Shown here in pieces: positions 17,165-25,936 of a DNA stretch of 64,000 nt. Made by a program: the position numbers and the translations under genes. The notes below the pieces were generated by a model, which was given only the letters and a program-made list of their open reading frames with translations, did not search any database and had not been told where the DNA came from. Every line of letters begins with the position of its first letter. The stretch's first letter is position 1. Source of the stretch: Vibrio natriegens NBRC 15636 = ATCC 14048 = DSM 759 (GTDB taxonomy: Bacteria > Pseudomonadota > Gammaproteobacteria > Enterobacterales > Vibrionaceae); NCBI RefSeq assembly GCF_035621455.1, contig NZ_CP141823.1, positions 1,364,001 through 1,428,000 of the forward strand, in the 5' to 3' direction.

Positions 17165-18801
17165 GTAAGCCAGCAGAAAAAGCGATAAAGTCTGCGCCGA
17201 TTGAAGCGCAAACTTCGGCAAATTCAACCATTGCTCTTGATGATGATCATGATGTTCATCACGCGCCAAAAGGACTTACTCGCTGGTTGTATTCGACCAA
17301 CCACAAAGACATCGGCACACTTTATCTCTGGTTTAGTTTCACCATGTTCCTGACCGGTGGTGCGATGGCGATGGTCATTCGCGCAGAGCTGTTTCAACCA
17401 GGCTTACAATTGGTAGAACCTGAGTTTTTCAACCAGATGACGACAGTTCATGGCTTAGTTATGGTCTTTGGTGCGGTGATGCCTGCCTTTACGGGCTTAG
17501 CGAACTGGATGATACCGATGATGATTGGTGCGCCAGATATGGCTTTACCACGCATGAACAACCTGAGCTTTTGGATTCTACCTTTTGCGTTTCTCATATT
17601 ATTAAGCTCTTTGTTCTTGCCAGGAGGCGCGCCTAACTTTGGCTGGACATTCTACGCACCGTTGTCGACCACCTATGGCCCGGACAGTACGGCGTTGTTT
17701 GTGTTCTCTGTCCATATCATGGGTATTAGCTCGATCATGGGGGCGATCAATGTCATCGTCACTATCGTGAATATGCGTGCGCCGGGCATGACGTGGTTCA
17801 AAATGCCAATGTTTGTTTGGACTTGGCTCATCACTGCATTTCTGCTGATTGCGGTAATGCCGGTATTGGCTGGTGCGGTAACCATGGTACTGACAGATAA
17901 GTATTTTGGCACCAGCTTCTTTGATGCGGCGGGCGGCGGGGACCCGGTGATGTTCCAGCACATTTTCTGGTTCTTTGGTCACCCAGAAGTGTACATCATG
18001 ATCCTACCTTCCTTTGGCATTATCTCTGCAATTGTTCCTGCGTTCAGTGGTAAGAAGTTATTTGGTTACCATTCTATGGTGTACGCGACGTGCAGTATCG
18101 CTCTGCTGTCATTCCTTGTATGGGCTCACCATATGTTTACCACAGGGATGCCGGTGTTTGCCGAAATATTCTTTATGTATTGCACCATGCTGATCGCCGT
18201 GCCAACCGGGGTGAAAGTGTTCAACTGGGTTGCAACCATGTGGCGTGGTGCGTTGACGTTCGAAACGCCGATGTTATTTGCCATCGCATTTATTGTGTTG
18301 TTTACCATTGGCGGTTTCTCCGGCCTGATGCTCGCGATTGTGCCAGCCGATTTCCAATATCACGATACCTATTTTGTGGTTGCGCACTTCCATTACGTTC
18401 TGGTTTCCGGGGCAGTCTTCTCCATTATGGCGGCGGCTTATTACTGGCTTCCGAAATGGACGGGTAACATGTATGACCACAAGCTAAGTTTGTGGCATTT
18501 CTGGTGCTCGCTCATTTCCGTTAATGTGTTGTTCTTCCCAATGCACTTCTTAGGGTTAGCCGGCATGCCGCGACGAATCCCTGATTACTCAATCCAGTTT
18601 GCTGATGTAAACCAAATCGTCTCTATTGGTGGCTTCGCCTTCGGCCTTTCTCAACTGATTTTCTTATGGGTGGTCATCAAGTGTATTCGTGGTGGTGAGA
18701 AAGCAACCGCGAAACCTTGGGAGCGAGCAGAAGGTCTCGAATGGACAGTGCCAAGTCCTGCGCCGCACCATACTTTCACGACACCTCCTAAAGTCGATTA
18801 A
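17161..18801 (+). CDS. coxA: Cytochrome c oxidase subunit I
   Basis: A 546-aa haem-copper oxidase subunit I with about 12 membrane helices. CuB and haem ligands and the H-Y crosslink are present: W-F-F-G-H-P-E-V-Y (about 273-281), H-H-M-F-T-T-G and D-T-Y-F-V-V-A-H-F-H-Y-V. G-H-P-E-V-Y-I-M-I-L-P-S-F-G is typical of A-type, proton-pumping enzymes. It reduces O2 to water in the inner membrane. Second gene of the cox operon, translationally coupled to coxB. Confidence 0.96.
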   Translation: MSKPAEKAIKSAPIEAQTSANSTIALDDDHDVHHAPKGLTRWLYSTNHKDIGTLYLWFSFTMFLTGGAMAMVIRAELFQPGLQLVEPEFFNQMTTVHGLVMVFGAVMPAFTGLANWMIPMMIGAPDMALPRMNNLSFWILPFAFLILLSSLFLPGGAPNFGWTFYAPLSTTYGPDSTALFVFSVHIMGISSIMGAINVIVTIVNMRAPGMTWFKMPMFVWTWLITAFLLIAVMPVLAGAVTMVLTDKYFGTSFFDAAGGGDPVMFQHIFWFFGHPEVYIMILPSFGIISAIVPAFSGKKLFGYHSMVYATCSIALLSFLVWAHHMFTTGMPVFAEIFFMYCTMLIAVPTGVKVFNWVATMWRGALTFETPMLFAIAFIVLFTIGGFSGLMLAIVPADFQYHDTYFVVAHFHYVLVSGAVFSIMAAAYYWLPKWTGNMYDHKLSLWHFWCSLISVNVLFFPMHFLGLAGMPRRIPDYSIQFADVNQIVSIGGFAFGLSQLIFLWVVIKCIRGGEKATAKPWERAEGLEWTVPSPAPHHTFTTPPKVD

Positions 18802-18816
18802 ATGTAGGAGGCAAGC

Positions 18817-19359
18817 GTGACTCAATCTAATCCATCGAATAAGAAACTGACCATCAAGCTACTGATAGCCACAGTGCTGATGTTTGGCTTTGGGTTTGCT
18901 TTGGTCCCGTTGTACGACGTGATGTGCGATGCGTTGGGCATCAACGGCAAAACTAATGATGTGGCCGCCATTCAGCCCACAGGCATGGAACCGGACATGA
19001 GCCGCACGATTCGAGTGGAGTTTATGGCGCACGTTAATCCGGATATGCCATGGGAATTTAGACCCAAAGTCATTTCTATGGATGTTCATCCCGGTCAGGT
19101 CATACAAACTGAATACCTTGCGTTTAACGAGAGCGGACGCAAATTGGTTGGACAGGCTGTTCCGTCTGTGTCGCCAGGCAATGGCGCGGCTTACTTTAAT
19201 AAGATTGAGTGCTTCTGCTTCAACCAGCAGCCGTTGGAAGGCAATCAACACGCACAAATGCCACTGATTTTTTACATTGAGCCTGATATTCCCGACTCAA
19301 TAAATACGTTAACGCTGTCTTACACACTCTACAAACTGCCTCCACAGGAAGGGAGTTAG
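18817..19359 (+). CDS. ctaG: Cytochrome c oxidase assembly protein CtaG/Cox11
   Basis: A 180-aa Cox11-type copper chaperone that delivers copper to the CuB site of subunit I. It has one N-terminal membrane helix (about 13-30), P-L-Y-D-V-M-C-D after it, and the copper-binding C-F-C-F-N-Q-Q-P motif (about 131-138). The GTG start follows TAGGAGG, 15 bp after coxA. Its placement between subunits I and III is the standard proteobacterial order. Confidence 0.94.
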   Translation: MTQSNPSNKKLTIKLLIATVLMFGFGFALVPLYDVMCDALGINGKTNDVAAIQPTGMEPDMSRTIRVEFMAHVNPDMPWEFRPKVISMDVHPGQVIQTEYLAFNESGRKLVGQAVPSVSPGNGAAYFNKIECFCFNQQPLEGNQHAQMPLIFYIEPDIPDSINTLTLSYTLYKLPPQEGS

Positions 19360-19407
19360 CCTCTCATAGAGAGCGCAGACCAATTAACGTCTGTAAGGAG
19401 AGAACTT

Positions 19408-20292
19408 ATGAGTAATAAACCTGGGACTTATTACGTTCCTGCTCAAAGCAGCTGGCCAATTCTTGGCGCGTTTGCTCTGTTCTTAGTCGCTGTCGGTGCA
19501 GGTATGACCGTACAGGGGACTCAAAGTGAAGGTCCGGTCGGCTCGATTGGTCGTGTTGTTTTGGCTGTGGGATTTCTGTTTCTGCTGTACATGTTAGCGG
19601 GCTGGTTTAGTAACGTGATTACCGAGTCCCTGACCGGTAAGTACAGCTCCCAAATTACTCGCTCTTTTCGTCAGGGGATGAGTTGGTTCATTTTCTCCGA
19701 GGTGATGTTCTTTGGCGCATTTTTTGGTGCGCTGTTCTATGCAAGAATGGTCGCCGTCCCATGGTTGGGAGGGGCGGACAATAACTTCATGACTAATGAA
19801 GTTCTCTGGCCCAATTTTGAAGCGATGTGGCCACTGACGACCACGCCTAGTGGCGAAACCACTCAAGCGATGCCGTGGCAAGGCATTCCGCTCACCAATA
19901 CCATCATTCTTCTGCTCTCTTCCATCACATTGCATATGGCTCACATCAGTTTGGAACAAAACAAACGTACTGCGCTGATTGTCTGGCTGGAAATCACCAT
20001 TGTGCTGGCGGGTTTCTTCCTATTTTACCAGGCGGAAGAGTACATCCACGCTTATCAGGAAATGGGGCTGACTTTGCAGTCCGGGGTTTACGGAAATACG
20101 TTCTTTATGCTGACCGGTTTCCACGGTATGCACGTATGTCTGGGAACGATTTTCTTAATCGTATTGCTATTTCGAATTGCGAAGGATCACTTTTCTCCAA
20201 ACAACCATTTTGCCTTTCAGGCGGGCAGTTGGTATTGGCACTTTGTTGATGTGGTTTGGTTGTGCCTGTTTGTTTTCGTTTACGTGCTTTAA
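19408..20292 (+). CDS. coxC: Cytochrome c oxidase subunit III
   Basis: A 294-aa protein with seven membrane helices. Conserved subunit III features include W-F-I-F-S-E-V-M-F-F (with the membrane glutamate), E-E-Y and the end G-S-W-Y-W-H-F-V-D-V-V-W-L-C-L-F. It stabilises subunit I and proton uptake in the caa3 complex. A good AAGGAGAG site lies upstream. A CGCCCC/GGGGCG inverted repeat (20293-20318) follows the stop. Confidence 0.94.
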   Translation: MSNKPGTYYVPAQSSWPILGAFALFLVAVGAGMTVQGTQSEGPVGSIGRVVLAVGFLFLLYMLAGWFSNVITESLTGKYSSQITRSFRQGMSWFIFSEVMFFGAFFGALFYARMVAVPWLGGADNNFMTNEVLWPNFEAMWPLTTTPSGETTQAMPWQGIPLTNTIILLLSSITLHMAHISLEQNKRTALIVWLEITIVLAGFFLFYQAEEYIHAYQEMGLTLQSGVYGNTFFMLTGFHGMHVCLGTIFLIVLLFRIAKDHFSPNNHFAFQAGSWYWHFVDVVWLCLFVFVYVL

Positions 20293-20306
20293 CGCCCCAC
20301 CTGAAG

Positions 20307-20543
20307 CTAGTAGGGGCGAGGGTTAGGGTCTATCCATCCAGACGTCAGTGCGATAAGGAGCAGGATAACAACTAGCGCAGAAAACATGACTCGTCGGCCC
20401 AAATAGTGACTCATCGGTTTATGGTCACGGTCGGGATTATCAGGATCTTCACGAACCATTTCGATAAGGGCTTTGGCGAGGTTGAATATGATGAATAGCA
20501 GCAAAAGGATGAGCGTCAATTTGAACAAGAATACGGTGGACAT
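20307..20543 (-). CDS. DUF2909 family twin-transmembrane protein
   Basis: A 78-aa protein with two hydrophobic helices (about 6-24 and 52-68) joined by a polar loop rich in D/P/H. It matches the small DUF2909 proteins encoded opposite SURF1 in many gamma-proteobacterial cox loci. I chose the ATG at 20543 because GGAGG lies just upstream and the domain begins there. That start overlaps the divergent SURF1 start by two bases. Probably an oxidase assembly or stability factor, by context only. Confidence 0.8.
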   Translation of the reverse strand: MSTVFLFKLTLILLLLFIIFNLAKALIEMVREDPDNPDRDHKPMSHYLGRRVMFSALVVILLLIALTSGWIDPNPRPY

Positions 20544-21309
20544 GGAACCTCCGGTTTCAACACTACTTTTATCGAAGCGGTTTTGGGGTGCGGTTTGTTT
20601 AACTGTGGCTGTGTTTTCTCTGTTGGTCAAACTGGGCTTTTGGCAATTAGAGAGAGGCGAAGAGAAACAAGCCCTTGAGCAGACCATTCTCTCGCGTTCT
20701 GACCAGCCTTATCAGGCAATGCATGTCGTACTCGATAACAATGATTGGCGTGAAGAAAGTGTCATTGGCGTTAAGGTGGAAGCGCAAGTGACCCCTGAAC
20801 CTTTGCCTGTGATTTTGTTGGACAACCAGACCTACAACGGAAAAGTGGGTTATCTGGCGTATCAGGTGGTGTCTGTTAGCCAGCAACAGAACATATTGGC
20901 ACTTATGGAACTTGGTTTTGTGGGGGGAGAGCGCTCTCGCTCTGAACTGCCAGTTGTCAAAGAGTTAGAGACACCAGCTATGGTGACAGGGCGTTTGTAC
21001 CGCAAATCAATGAACCCTTTGAGTTCCGAGTTGATGCCCGAGCTGGGCGATGCCATTCGTGTGCAAAATCTTAATATCTCTCAATTGAACGAGATGATGA
21101 ATGTCGAGTTAATGCCAGCGGTTTTGCAGCCAGATAATTTAGAAAACTGGCCATATGAATTCCCGTGGAACCCGTTACCACTAACAAGCGCTAAACACTT
21201 TGGCTATTCCGTACAGTGGTTTGTTATGGCAGGTGTCTTTCTCCTACTGACTGTCGTGGTCTTTATTCGTTGGTTAAGAGCGGTCTCATCACATGGAGGT
21301 GAAAAATGA
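20542..21309 (+). CDS. SURF1 family cytochrome oxidase assembly protein
   Basis: 255 aa. The two-helix SURF1 topology is clear: helix 1 near 13-31 with L-G-F-W-Q-L-E-R just after it, and a C-terminal helix followed by R-W-L-R. The central periplasmic domain contains L-L-D-N-Q-T-Y-N-G-K-V-G-Y. SURF1 helps insert haem a into subunit I. The start is uncertain: ATG 20542 abuts the divergent DUF2909 ATG, and an upstream in-frame ATG at 20509 is possible. It ends overlapping the next gene by 4 bp. Confidence 0.87.
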   Translation: MEPPVSTLLLSKRFWGAVCLTVAVFSLLVKLGFWQLERGEEKQALEQTILSRSDQPYQAMHVVLDNNDWREESVIGVKVEAQVTPEPLPVILLDNQTYNGKVGYLAYQVVSVSQQQNILALMELGFVGGERSRSELPVVKELETPAMVTGRLYRKSMNPLSSELMPELGDAIRVQNLNISQLNEMMNVELMPAVLQPDNLENWPYEFPWNPLPLTSAKHFGYSVQWFVMAGVFLLLTVVVFIRWLRAVSSHGGEK

Positions 21310-21842
21310 CTTCGAAAGTAACAAGAGGGCGTTTAGTTCTGATCTCGTTAGTGTGTTTGTTCGCTCTACCTGCGTTAATTGCAAAGTTGATCTTGAGTCA
21401 GGGTTGGTATCAGAGTGGCGTGACTAATCGAGGTAAACTCATTGAACCTTACACTACGCTCCAACAGTTAGGTCAAACAGCCCCGCAAACGCTACATGGT
21501 TGGCAATTGGCGTATGTGGTGCCCAATCATTGTGAGCAGCAGTGCCAACAACAGTTGCATCTGCTTAAACAAAGTCATATTGCCTTAGGAAAATATCAAG
21601 AACGTGTTGTGCCTGTGCTTTGGACATTGGAATCGTCAGACTCGGTAGATACATCGATGGAGAGGATGGTAATAAATGCGTCTGTGGCAGAAAAAGTTGA
21701 ACAAGGGCAAGTGGTCATCGTTGACCCGTTGGGGCAGTTAGTTATGTCCTACACACCAAGGCAAAACGAAGATTTGGTTAAGCTTAGCAAGGATATGCTG
21801 GCTGATTTGCGCAAACTGCTTAAGTTGTCCCGAGTGGGATAG
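21306..21842 (+). CDS. Cox-locus membrane protein with a CxxxC motif
   Basis: 178 aa, of uncertain family. One N-terminal membrane helix (about 11-29) anchors a periplasmic domain. N-H-C-E-Q-Q-C-Q (about 76-83) provides a CxxxC pair as in Sco copper chaperones. The surrounding pattern (W-Q-L-A-Y-V-V-P before it, L-V-M-S-Y-T-P near the end) recalls a thioredoxin/Sco fold, but the distal histidine of Sco is not obvious. It overlaps SURF1 by 4 bp and precedes ctaA by 9 bp, so it is surely part of oxidase assembly. A redox or copper role is inference. Confidence 0.72.
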   Translation: MTSKVTRGRLVLISLVCLFALPALIAKLILSQGWYQSGVTNRGKLIEPYTTLQQLGQTAPQTLHGWQLAYVVPNHCEQQCQQQLHLLKQSHIALGKYQERVVPVLWTLESSDSVDTSMERMVINASVAEKVEQGQVVIVDPLGQLVMSYTPRQNEDLVKLSKDMLADLRKLLKLSRVG

Positions 21843-21851
21843 GGGGAAACC

Positions 21852-22871
21852 ATGACACTAATTCGACTAGTGAGAATCAGCTTGTGTCTTACACTGGTGG
21901 TGATCATGCTCGGGGCGTATACCCGTTTGTCCGATGCTGGCCTAGGCTGCCCTGACTGGCCGGGTTGCTATGGTCATTTGTCGGTTCCTCATCACGAAGA
22001 TGATGTGGCAAGAGCCAACTTGAATTTTCCTGAGCGTGCGGTTGAACATGAAAAAGCGTGGCTGGAGATGATCCATCGTTATTTCGCCGGAGCGCTTGGG
22101 ATTGTGATTTTTGTTATGGCGGTTCTCGCATCACGTTCAGATCGCGTTAATGCTTCGATACCTTTTATGCTCTGTCTGCTGGTGGTAGGGCAGGCAATGT
22201 TGGGGATGTGGACCGTCACACTCAAATTGATGCCGGTAGTCGTAATGCTTCATTTACTCGGTGGTTTTACGTTGTTGGCGCTGCAAGCGGTATTTCATTG
22301 TCAGCTTAAGGCGCAAGGCAATCTCTATTTTTCACCCTCCACCAATACGGTGCGTTTATTCTCTATGGTCGCATTTGCAGTGGTGCTCTTGCAGGTGCTG
22401 CTGGGCGGTTGGACTTCTTCAAACTATGCCGCTTTGATGTGTACCACATTGCCCATTTGTGAAGGCGATTGGATGAGTTACCTATCTTGGAAAGAAGCAT
22501 TTTCAGTGTGGCAAGCCGGATTCGAAAATTACGAATTTGGTGTTTTGGAATATCCGGCAAGAATGACCATACACGTGAGCCATCGAATTGGAGCCATTGT
22601 GACGGCGCTGGTGGTTACATCGTATTGCGTACTTTTGTTCAAACAAGACTCTCATTACTCCCGGGCGTCAGGCATGTGGATTGGCATTGTGCTTATCTGC
22701 CAGATCATGCTCGGCGTAAGCAACGTCGTGTTTCAGTTGCCTATCTACGTCGCAGTGGCCCACACATTGGGCGCTGCAATTATGTTGAGCTTGATTTGTG
22801 TGAGTCAATTTTACTTGTGGCAAGGAAAAACACAGTGGAGTCATCAAGCGAAAGGAGTTCGCTATGAATAA
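21852..22871 (+). CDS. ctaA: Haem A synthase CtaA/Cox15
   Basis: A 339-aa protein with eight helices that oxidises haem O to haem A. Four haem-ligand histidines sit in the expected helices: H-R-Y-F-A-G, H-L-L-G-G, H-R-I-G-A and H-T-L-G-A. Cysteine pairs occur in G-C-P-D-W-P-G-C and C-T-T-L-P-I-C. GGGGGAAACC precedes the ATG. It overlaps ctaB by 8 bp. Confidence 0.94.
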   Translation: MTLIRLVRISLCLTLVVIMLGAYTRLSDAGLGCPDWPGCYGHLSVPHHEDDVARANLNFPERAVEHEKAWLEMIHRYFAGALGIVIFVMAVLASRSDRVNASIPFMLCLLVVGQAMLGMWTVTLKLMPVVVMLHLLGGFTLLALQAVFHCQLKAQGNLYFSPSTNTVRLFSMVAFAVVLLQVLLGGWTSSNYAALMCTTLPICEGDWMSYLSWKEAFSVWQAGFENYEFGVLEYPARMTIHVSHRIGAIVTALVVTSYCVLLFKQDSHYSRASGMWIGIVLICQIMLGVSNVVFQLPIYVAVAHTLGAAIMLSLICVSQFYLWQGKTQWSHQAKGVRYE

Positions 22872-23772
22872 AGAAATTGCGTTGTCTTTAGAGGGACAAA
22901 AGCGAATTGGTTCTACTTACCTAAAACTCACCAAGCCAAAAGTTGTCGCACTCATGCTGGTGACCGCTGTTGTTGGTATGAGCCTGGCGCCTGTGGCTGT
23001 TTTCCCTTGGCTACAAGCTGCGATAGGGCTAATAGGGATCGGTTTGATGGCAGGTTCTGCTGCGGCATTTAATCATTTGATCGACCGTCATATAGACGCG
23101 CGAATGGCTCGTACTCATAAGCGCCCGTTGCCCTCTGGGGACACCAACCCGAAGTCTGTGGTGACATTTGCCATTTGTTTAGGCGGAGTAGGGTTTGTTC
23201 TGCTGTACGCTTGGGTAAATCCGTTGACCGCATGGATGACATTATTGAGTTTGCTTGGCTATGCGGTTGTCTACACCATGTATCTCAAGCGGGCTACGCC
23301 ACAAAATATTGTGATAGCCGGCATAGCTGGTGCGATGCCACCACTATTAGGATGGACAGCGGTAACTGGCGAATTGCACGGTAATGCATGGCTTTTGGTG
23401 ATGATTATATTCATCTGGACGCCGCCCCATTTTTGGGCTCTGGCGATTCACCGAGTGGAAGAATATCGTAAAGTGGATATCCCTATGCTTCCTGTCACGC
23501 ATGGGATCGAATACACCAAAACCTCAATTCTGTTGTATTCCGTACTGCTTACTTTGGTATGTGTGATGCCAGTGCTGGTTGGTATGGTCGGCTTTATTTA
23601 TCTATTTACGTCACTTCTGCTTAACGCCGGGTTTATTTACCACGCGTGGAAGCTGAAGTTTGCACCGGAAGAACGGAGCGCGATAGAAACCTTTAAGTTT
23701 TCTATCTATCATCTTTTTGTGTTGTTTATCGCTTTACTTGCAGATCACAACCTCAATTTATCAATGATGTGA
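22864..23772 (+). CDS. ctaB: Protohaem IX farnesyltransferase (haem O synthase) CtaB
   Basis: A 302-aa UbiA-superfamily membrane prenyltransferase. The first Asp-rich motif N-H-L-I-D-R-H-I-D-A-R-M-x-R-T (about 70-83) binds farnesyl diphosphate via Mg2+. Y-T-M-Y-L-K-R-A-T-P-Q-N and W-T-P-P-H-F-W-A-L-A are CyoE/CtaB signatures. It makes haem O, the substrate of CtaA, completing haem A supply inside the cox operon. Last gene of the operon; a terminator follows. Confidence 0.95.
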   Translation: MNKEIALSLEGQKRIGSTYLKLTKPKVVALMLVTAVVGMSLAPVAVFPWLQAAIGLIGIGLMAGSAAAFNHLIDRHIDARMARTHKRPLPSGDTNPKSVVTFAICLGGVGFVLLYAWVNPLTAWMTLLSLLGYAVVYTMYLKRATPQNIVIAGIAGAMPPLLGWTAVTGELHGNAWLLVMIIFIWTPPHFWALAIHRVEEYRKVDIPMLPVTHGIEYTKTSILLYSVLLTLVCVMPVLVGMVGFIYLFTSLLLNAGFIYHAWKLKFAPEERSAIETFKFSIYHLFVLFIALLADHNLNLSMM

Positions 23773-23794
23773 ACCTTTGTGACATTCTGAATAG

Positions 23795-23827
23795 AAAAAC
23801 GCCGGATTGTAGTCATCCGGCGTTTTT
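23795..23827. terminator. Bidirectional terminator
   Basis: AAAAACGCCGGAT pairs perfectly with ATCCGGCGTTTTT around a 7-nt loop, between convergent ctaB and the FKBP gene. Confidence 0.9.
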
Positions 23828-23834
23828 AATTTTT

Positions 23835-24308
23835 TTATTGAATTTCTAGCAACTCAATATCAAAGATCAGCACACTGGCTGGTGGAATTGGACCCGAACC
23901 ACCTTTGCCGTAACCGAGAGTGCTTGGTACGAACAGGCGAATCTTCTCACCTTCTACCATGTACTGAACACCCTCTTGCCAGCCTTTAATCACTTGGTTC
24001 AGACCGAATGAGATAGGCTCGCCGCGGTTTACTGAACTATCGAAAACCGTACCATCAATGAGTGTGCCATGGTAATGCACTTTTACTTTGCTTGTTGCTG
24101 TTGGGTGAACGTCACCCGTGCCTTTCTCTAGCACCATATATTGCAGGCCACTTTCTGTTGTGATGACCCCGTCTTTCTTGGCGTTCTCTAGTAGGAATGC
24201 TTGTCCCTTGGCAAAGTTTTCATCGGCCACTTTATGGTTTGTCCAAGTGCGATAAATGAAAAATGCCGCAAGAACAAAAATAATAATAGGAAACAAAAAT
24301 TTAGACAC
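23835..24308 (-). CDS. FKBP-type peptidyl-prolyl isomerase, membrane-anchored
   Basis: 157 aa. An N-terminal hydrophobic helix (3-19) anchors the protein, with the FKBP domain (about 50-155) probably periplasmic. Active-site features include V-H-Y-H-G-T-L-I-D-G-T-V-F-D-S-S, G-W-Q-E-G-V-Q-Y-M and L-G-Y-G-x-G-G. The family catalyses proline isomerisation during folding. The GTG start follows GGAGCC. It is 13 bp downstream of the DsbA-like gene, so the two probably form an operon. Confidence 0.88.
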   Translation of the reverse strand: MSKFLFPIIIFVLAAFFIYRTWTNHKVADENFAKGQAFLLENAKKDGVITTESGLQYMVLEKGTGDVHPTATSKVKVHYHGTLIDGTVFDSSVNRGEPISFGLNQVIKGWQEGVQYMVEGEKIRLFVPSTLGYGKGGSGPIPPASVLIFDIELLEIQ

Positions 24309-24321
24309 GTTGGCTCCTTGT

Positions 24322-24954
24322 CTATTTAGGTTGCTTTAGTAAGTAGTTAATTGTTTCAGCCATAGCTTCAATACTGTCATGACCGCCGCTAATCACCTGA
24401 TATTTACCGTTGACGATAAAGGTTGGCACTGAGTTGATTTGCCCTTTAGTCGTAATTGCATCAGCATTGTTTATGTACTCGAAAAGCTGTTTTTGCTGTG
24501 CTTCGTCAAGTTGATAAGGGCTGATCAGGTTACGAGCTTCAAACGCTTTTTCTACCGCAGCTTGGCGTTCATCAGCGGTGGCTTCAGGTGCCATTTGAAC
24601 CGCAGCGAACAGGTCATCCATAAATGCCTTATCTGGAGTCGCCTCTAGCTGCATTACCGCCGTATAGAAAATGATAGCGCTGATCTGAGCACTTTCGTTA
24701 AACGTAACATGCACTTTTTCAACGTCTTGCTCAGTCAGAGACTCCAGTTGAGGGACAAACTCTTCCATCGAGCGACAGTGACCGCAGGTCAGAGAAAAAG
24801 CTTCGGTAACAGGAGCGAGTTGGTACTCCTGAAGTGAGGCTGGCAGCACTTCATACTGTTTGCCTTGTAGCGGCTGTGAATTGCCGTTGTCACATGCTGA
24901 GAGTGCTGTCACTGCGGCAAAAAAAGCAAATCCTTTCAAAATGTTTTTGAACAT
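24322..24954 (-). CDS. DsbA-family thiol-disulfide oxidoreductase, predicted lipoprotein
   Basis: 210 aa. The signal ends in a lipobox-like L-S-A-C (residues 18-21), so lipidation is likely. The redox centre is T-C-G-H-C-R (about 56-61) and the cis-proline is in S-V-P-T-F-I-V. The helical insertion typical of DsbA lies between. It would oxidise or shuffle cysteines of periplasmic proteins. Its partner gene is the FKBP isomerase; together they look like a small periplasmic folding unit next to the cox locus. A non-lipidated form cannot be excluded. Confidence 0.83.
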   Translation of the reverse strand: MFKNILKGFAFFAAVTALSACDNGNSQPLQGKQYEVLPASLQEYQLAPVTEAFSLTCGHCRSMEEFVPQLESLTEQDVEKVHVTFNESAQISAIIFYTAVMQLEATPDKAFMDDLFAAVQMAPEATADERQAAVEKAFEARNLISPYQLDEAQQKQLFEYINNADAITTKGQINSVPTFIVNGKYQVISGGHDSIEAMAETINYLLKQPK

Positions 24955-25229
24955 ATTAACGCTCGATTGAGAAATTTTCGCTAGTTTATCGGTTAACGAT
25001 GACGACTAAAACCATTAAAACCGATTGTTACACTAAAGTGAGATGATAATGCCCAAATAGAAATCAAACTCGCTGCTAAAAGCATCATATGGCTGGCACG
25101 AACAGTGCATTTGTTTCGATGTTTTAATGTCATTTGACGTTATGCCTGATATTGAACTGACGAAAGCGCTAAAGACAATGCGTATTGAGTCGACATAATG
25201 AATAAGAGTTTTTCTACGTTGGGAACGGT

Positions 25230-25853
25230 ATGAAGCAGTGGTTTTTAATTGTTTGTGGCATTCTTGGAGGGTGCGGCAGTATCAGTCAAGACATAGTGCC
25301 TGGTGGGAACATGTTAGATACAGCCCCGAAGACGAACACAGAGCTAAGACACCCTGAGTGGGGGTATGGTAATTCATCGAGTGTCATGAACATCGCTGCT
25401 CAGCCGACTACGAACGCTGCTGTGGACGAATCCTATTCCATAACTTCACTGGAGATGTTTTTAGATCGGCACAATATTGCCCATGAAACCATCAGTGGGG
25501 GACACTTGATGGTACGCTTGAAAGATCAAGTTCACTTTCAGACTGGTTCTGCTCAATTATCTGCACAATCTCAAGGCTGGCTGAGCAGTCTAGGGCACTA
25601 TCTGGCAGGACGTACTGATGTTGACGTGGTGATCGATGGGCATGCAGACAGCACCGGGGCGGCAAGTTTTAATGACACATTGTCCGAACGACGAGCTCGC
25701 GAAGTTGAAAAGCAGTTGCTGGCAACCAGTATTCCACGTCAAAGAGTTTTCTCGCGTGGGTTTGGTGAGCATGCTCCCCAATGCAGCAATGCGACCGCCA
25801 GCGGAAAAGCATGTAATCGCCGTGTGGAACTGATGCTGATCGTCAGCGACTAA
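25230..25853 (+). CDS. OmpA-like lipoprotein
   Basis: 207 aa. A signal peptide with lipobox L-G-G-C (about 12-15) suggests outer-membrane lipidation. The C-terminal OmpA peptidoglycan-binding domain (about 90-205) shows F-Q-T-G-S-A-Q-L, I-D-G-H-A-D-S-T-G, N-D-T-L-S-E-R-R-A-R-E-V and C-N-R-R-V-E-L. It probably tethers outer membrane to cell wall, in the Pal/YiaD style. Stand-alone; a terminator follows. Confidence 0.86.
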   Translation: MKQWFLIVCGILGGCGSISQDIVPGGNMLDTAPKTNTELRHPEWGYGNSSSVMNIAAQPTTNAAVDESYSITSLEMFLDRHNIAHETISGGHLMVRLKDQVHFQTGSAQLSAQSQGWLSSLGHYLAGRTDVDVVIDGHADSTGAASFNDTLSERRAREVEKQLLATSIPRQRVFSRGFGEHAPQCSNATASGKACNRRVELMLIVSD

Positions 25854-25879
25854 TCGCCGTTATTTGTTCTGATAAATAG

Positions 25880-25910
25880 AAAAGAGGCACCAATGATTGG
25901 TGCCTCTTTT
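25880..25910. terminator. Bidirectional terminator
   Basis: AAAAGAGGCACCAAT pairs with ATTGGTGCCTCTTTT with a very short loop, between the convergent OmpA-like and glutaredoxin genes. Confidence 0.88.
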
Positions 25911-25936
25911 ACATCCGCCAATGTTCTTAGGGGGAA

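Noticed and set aside
17602..17982. Antisense ORFs within coxA, coxC and ctaG
   Set aside because: Long antisense frames here are explained by codon bias of strongly conserved membrane proteins on the plus strand.
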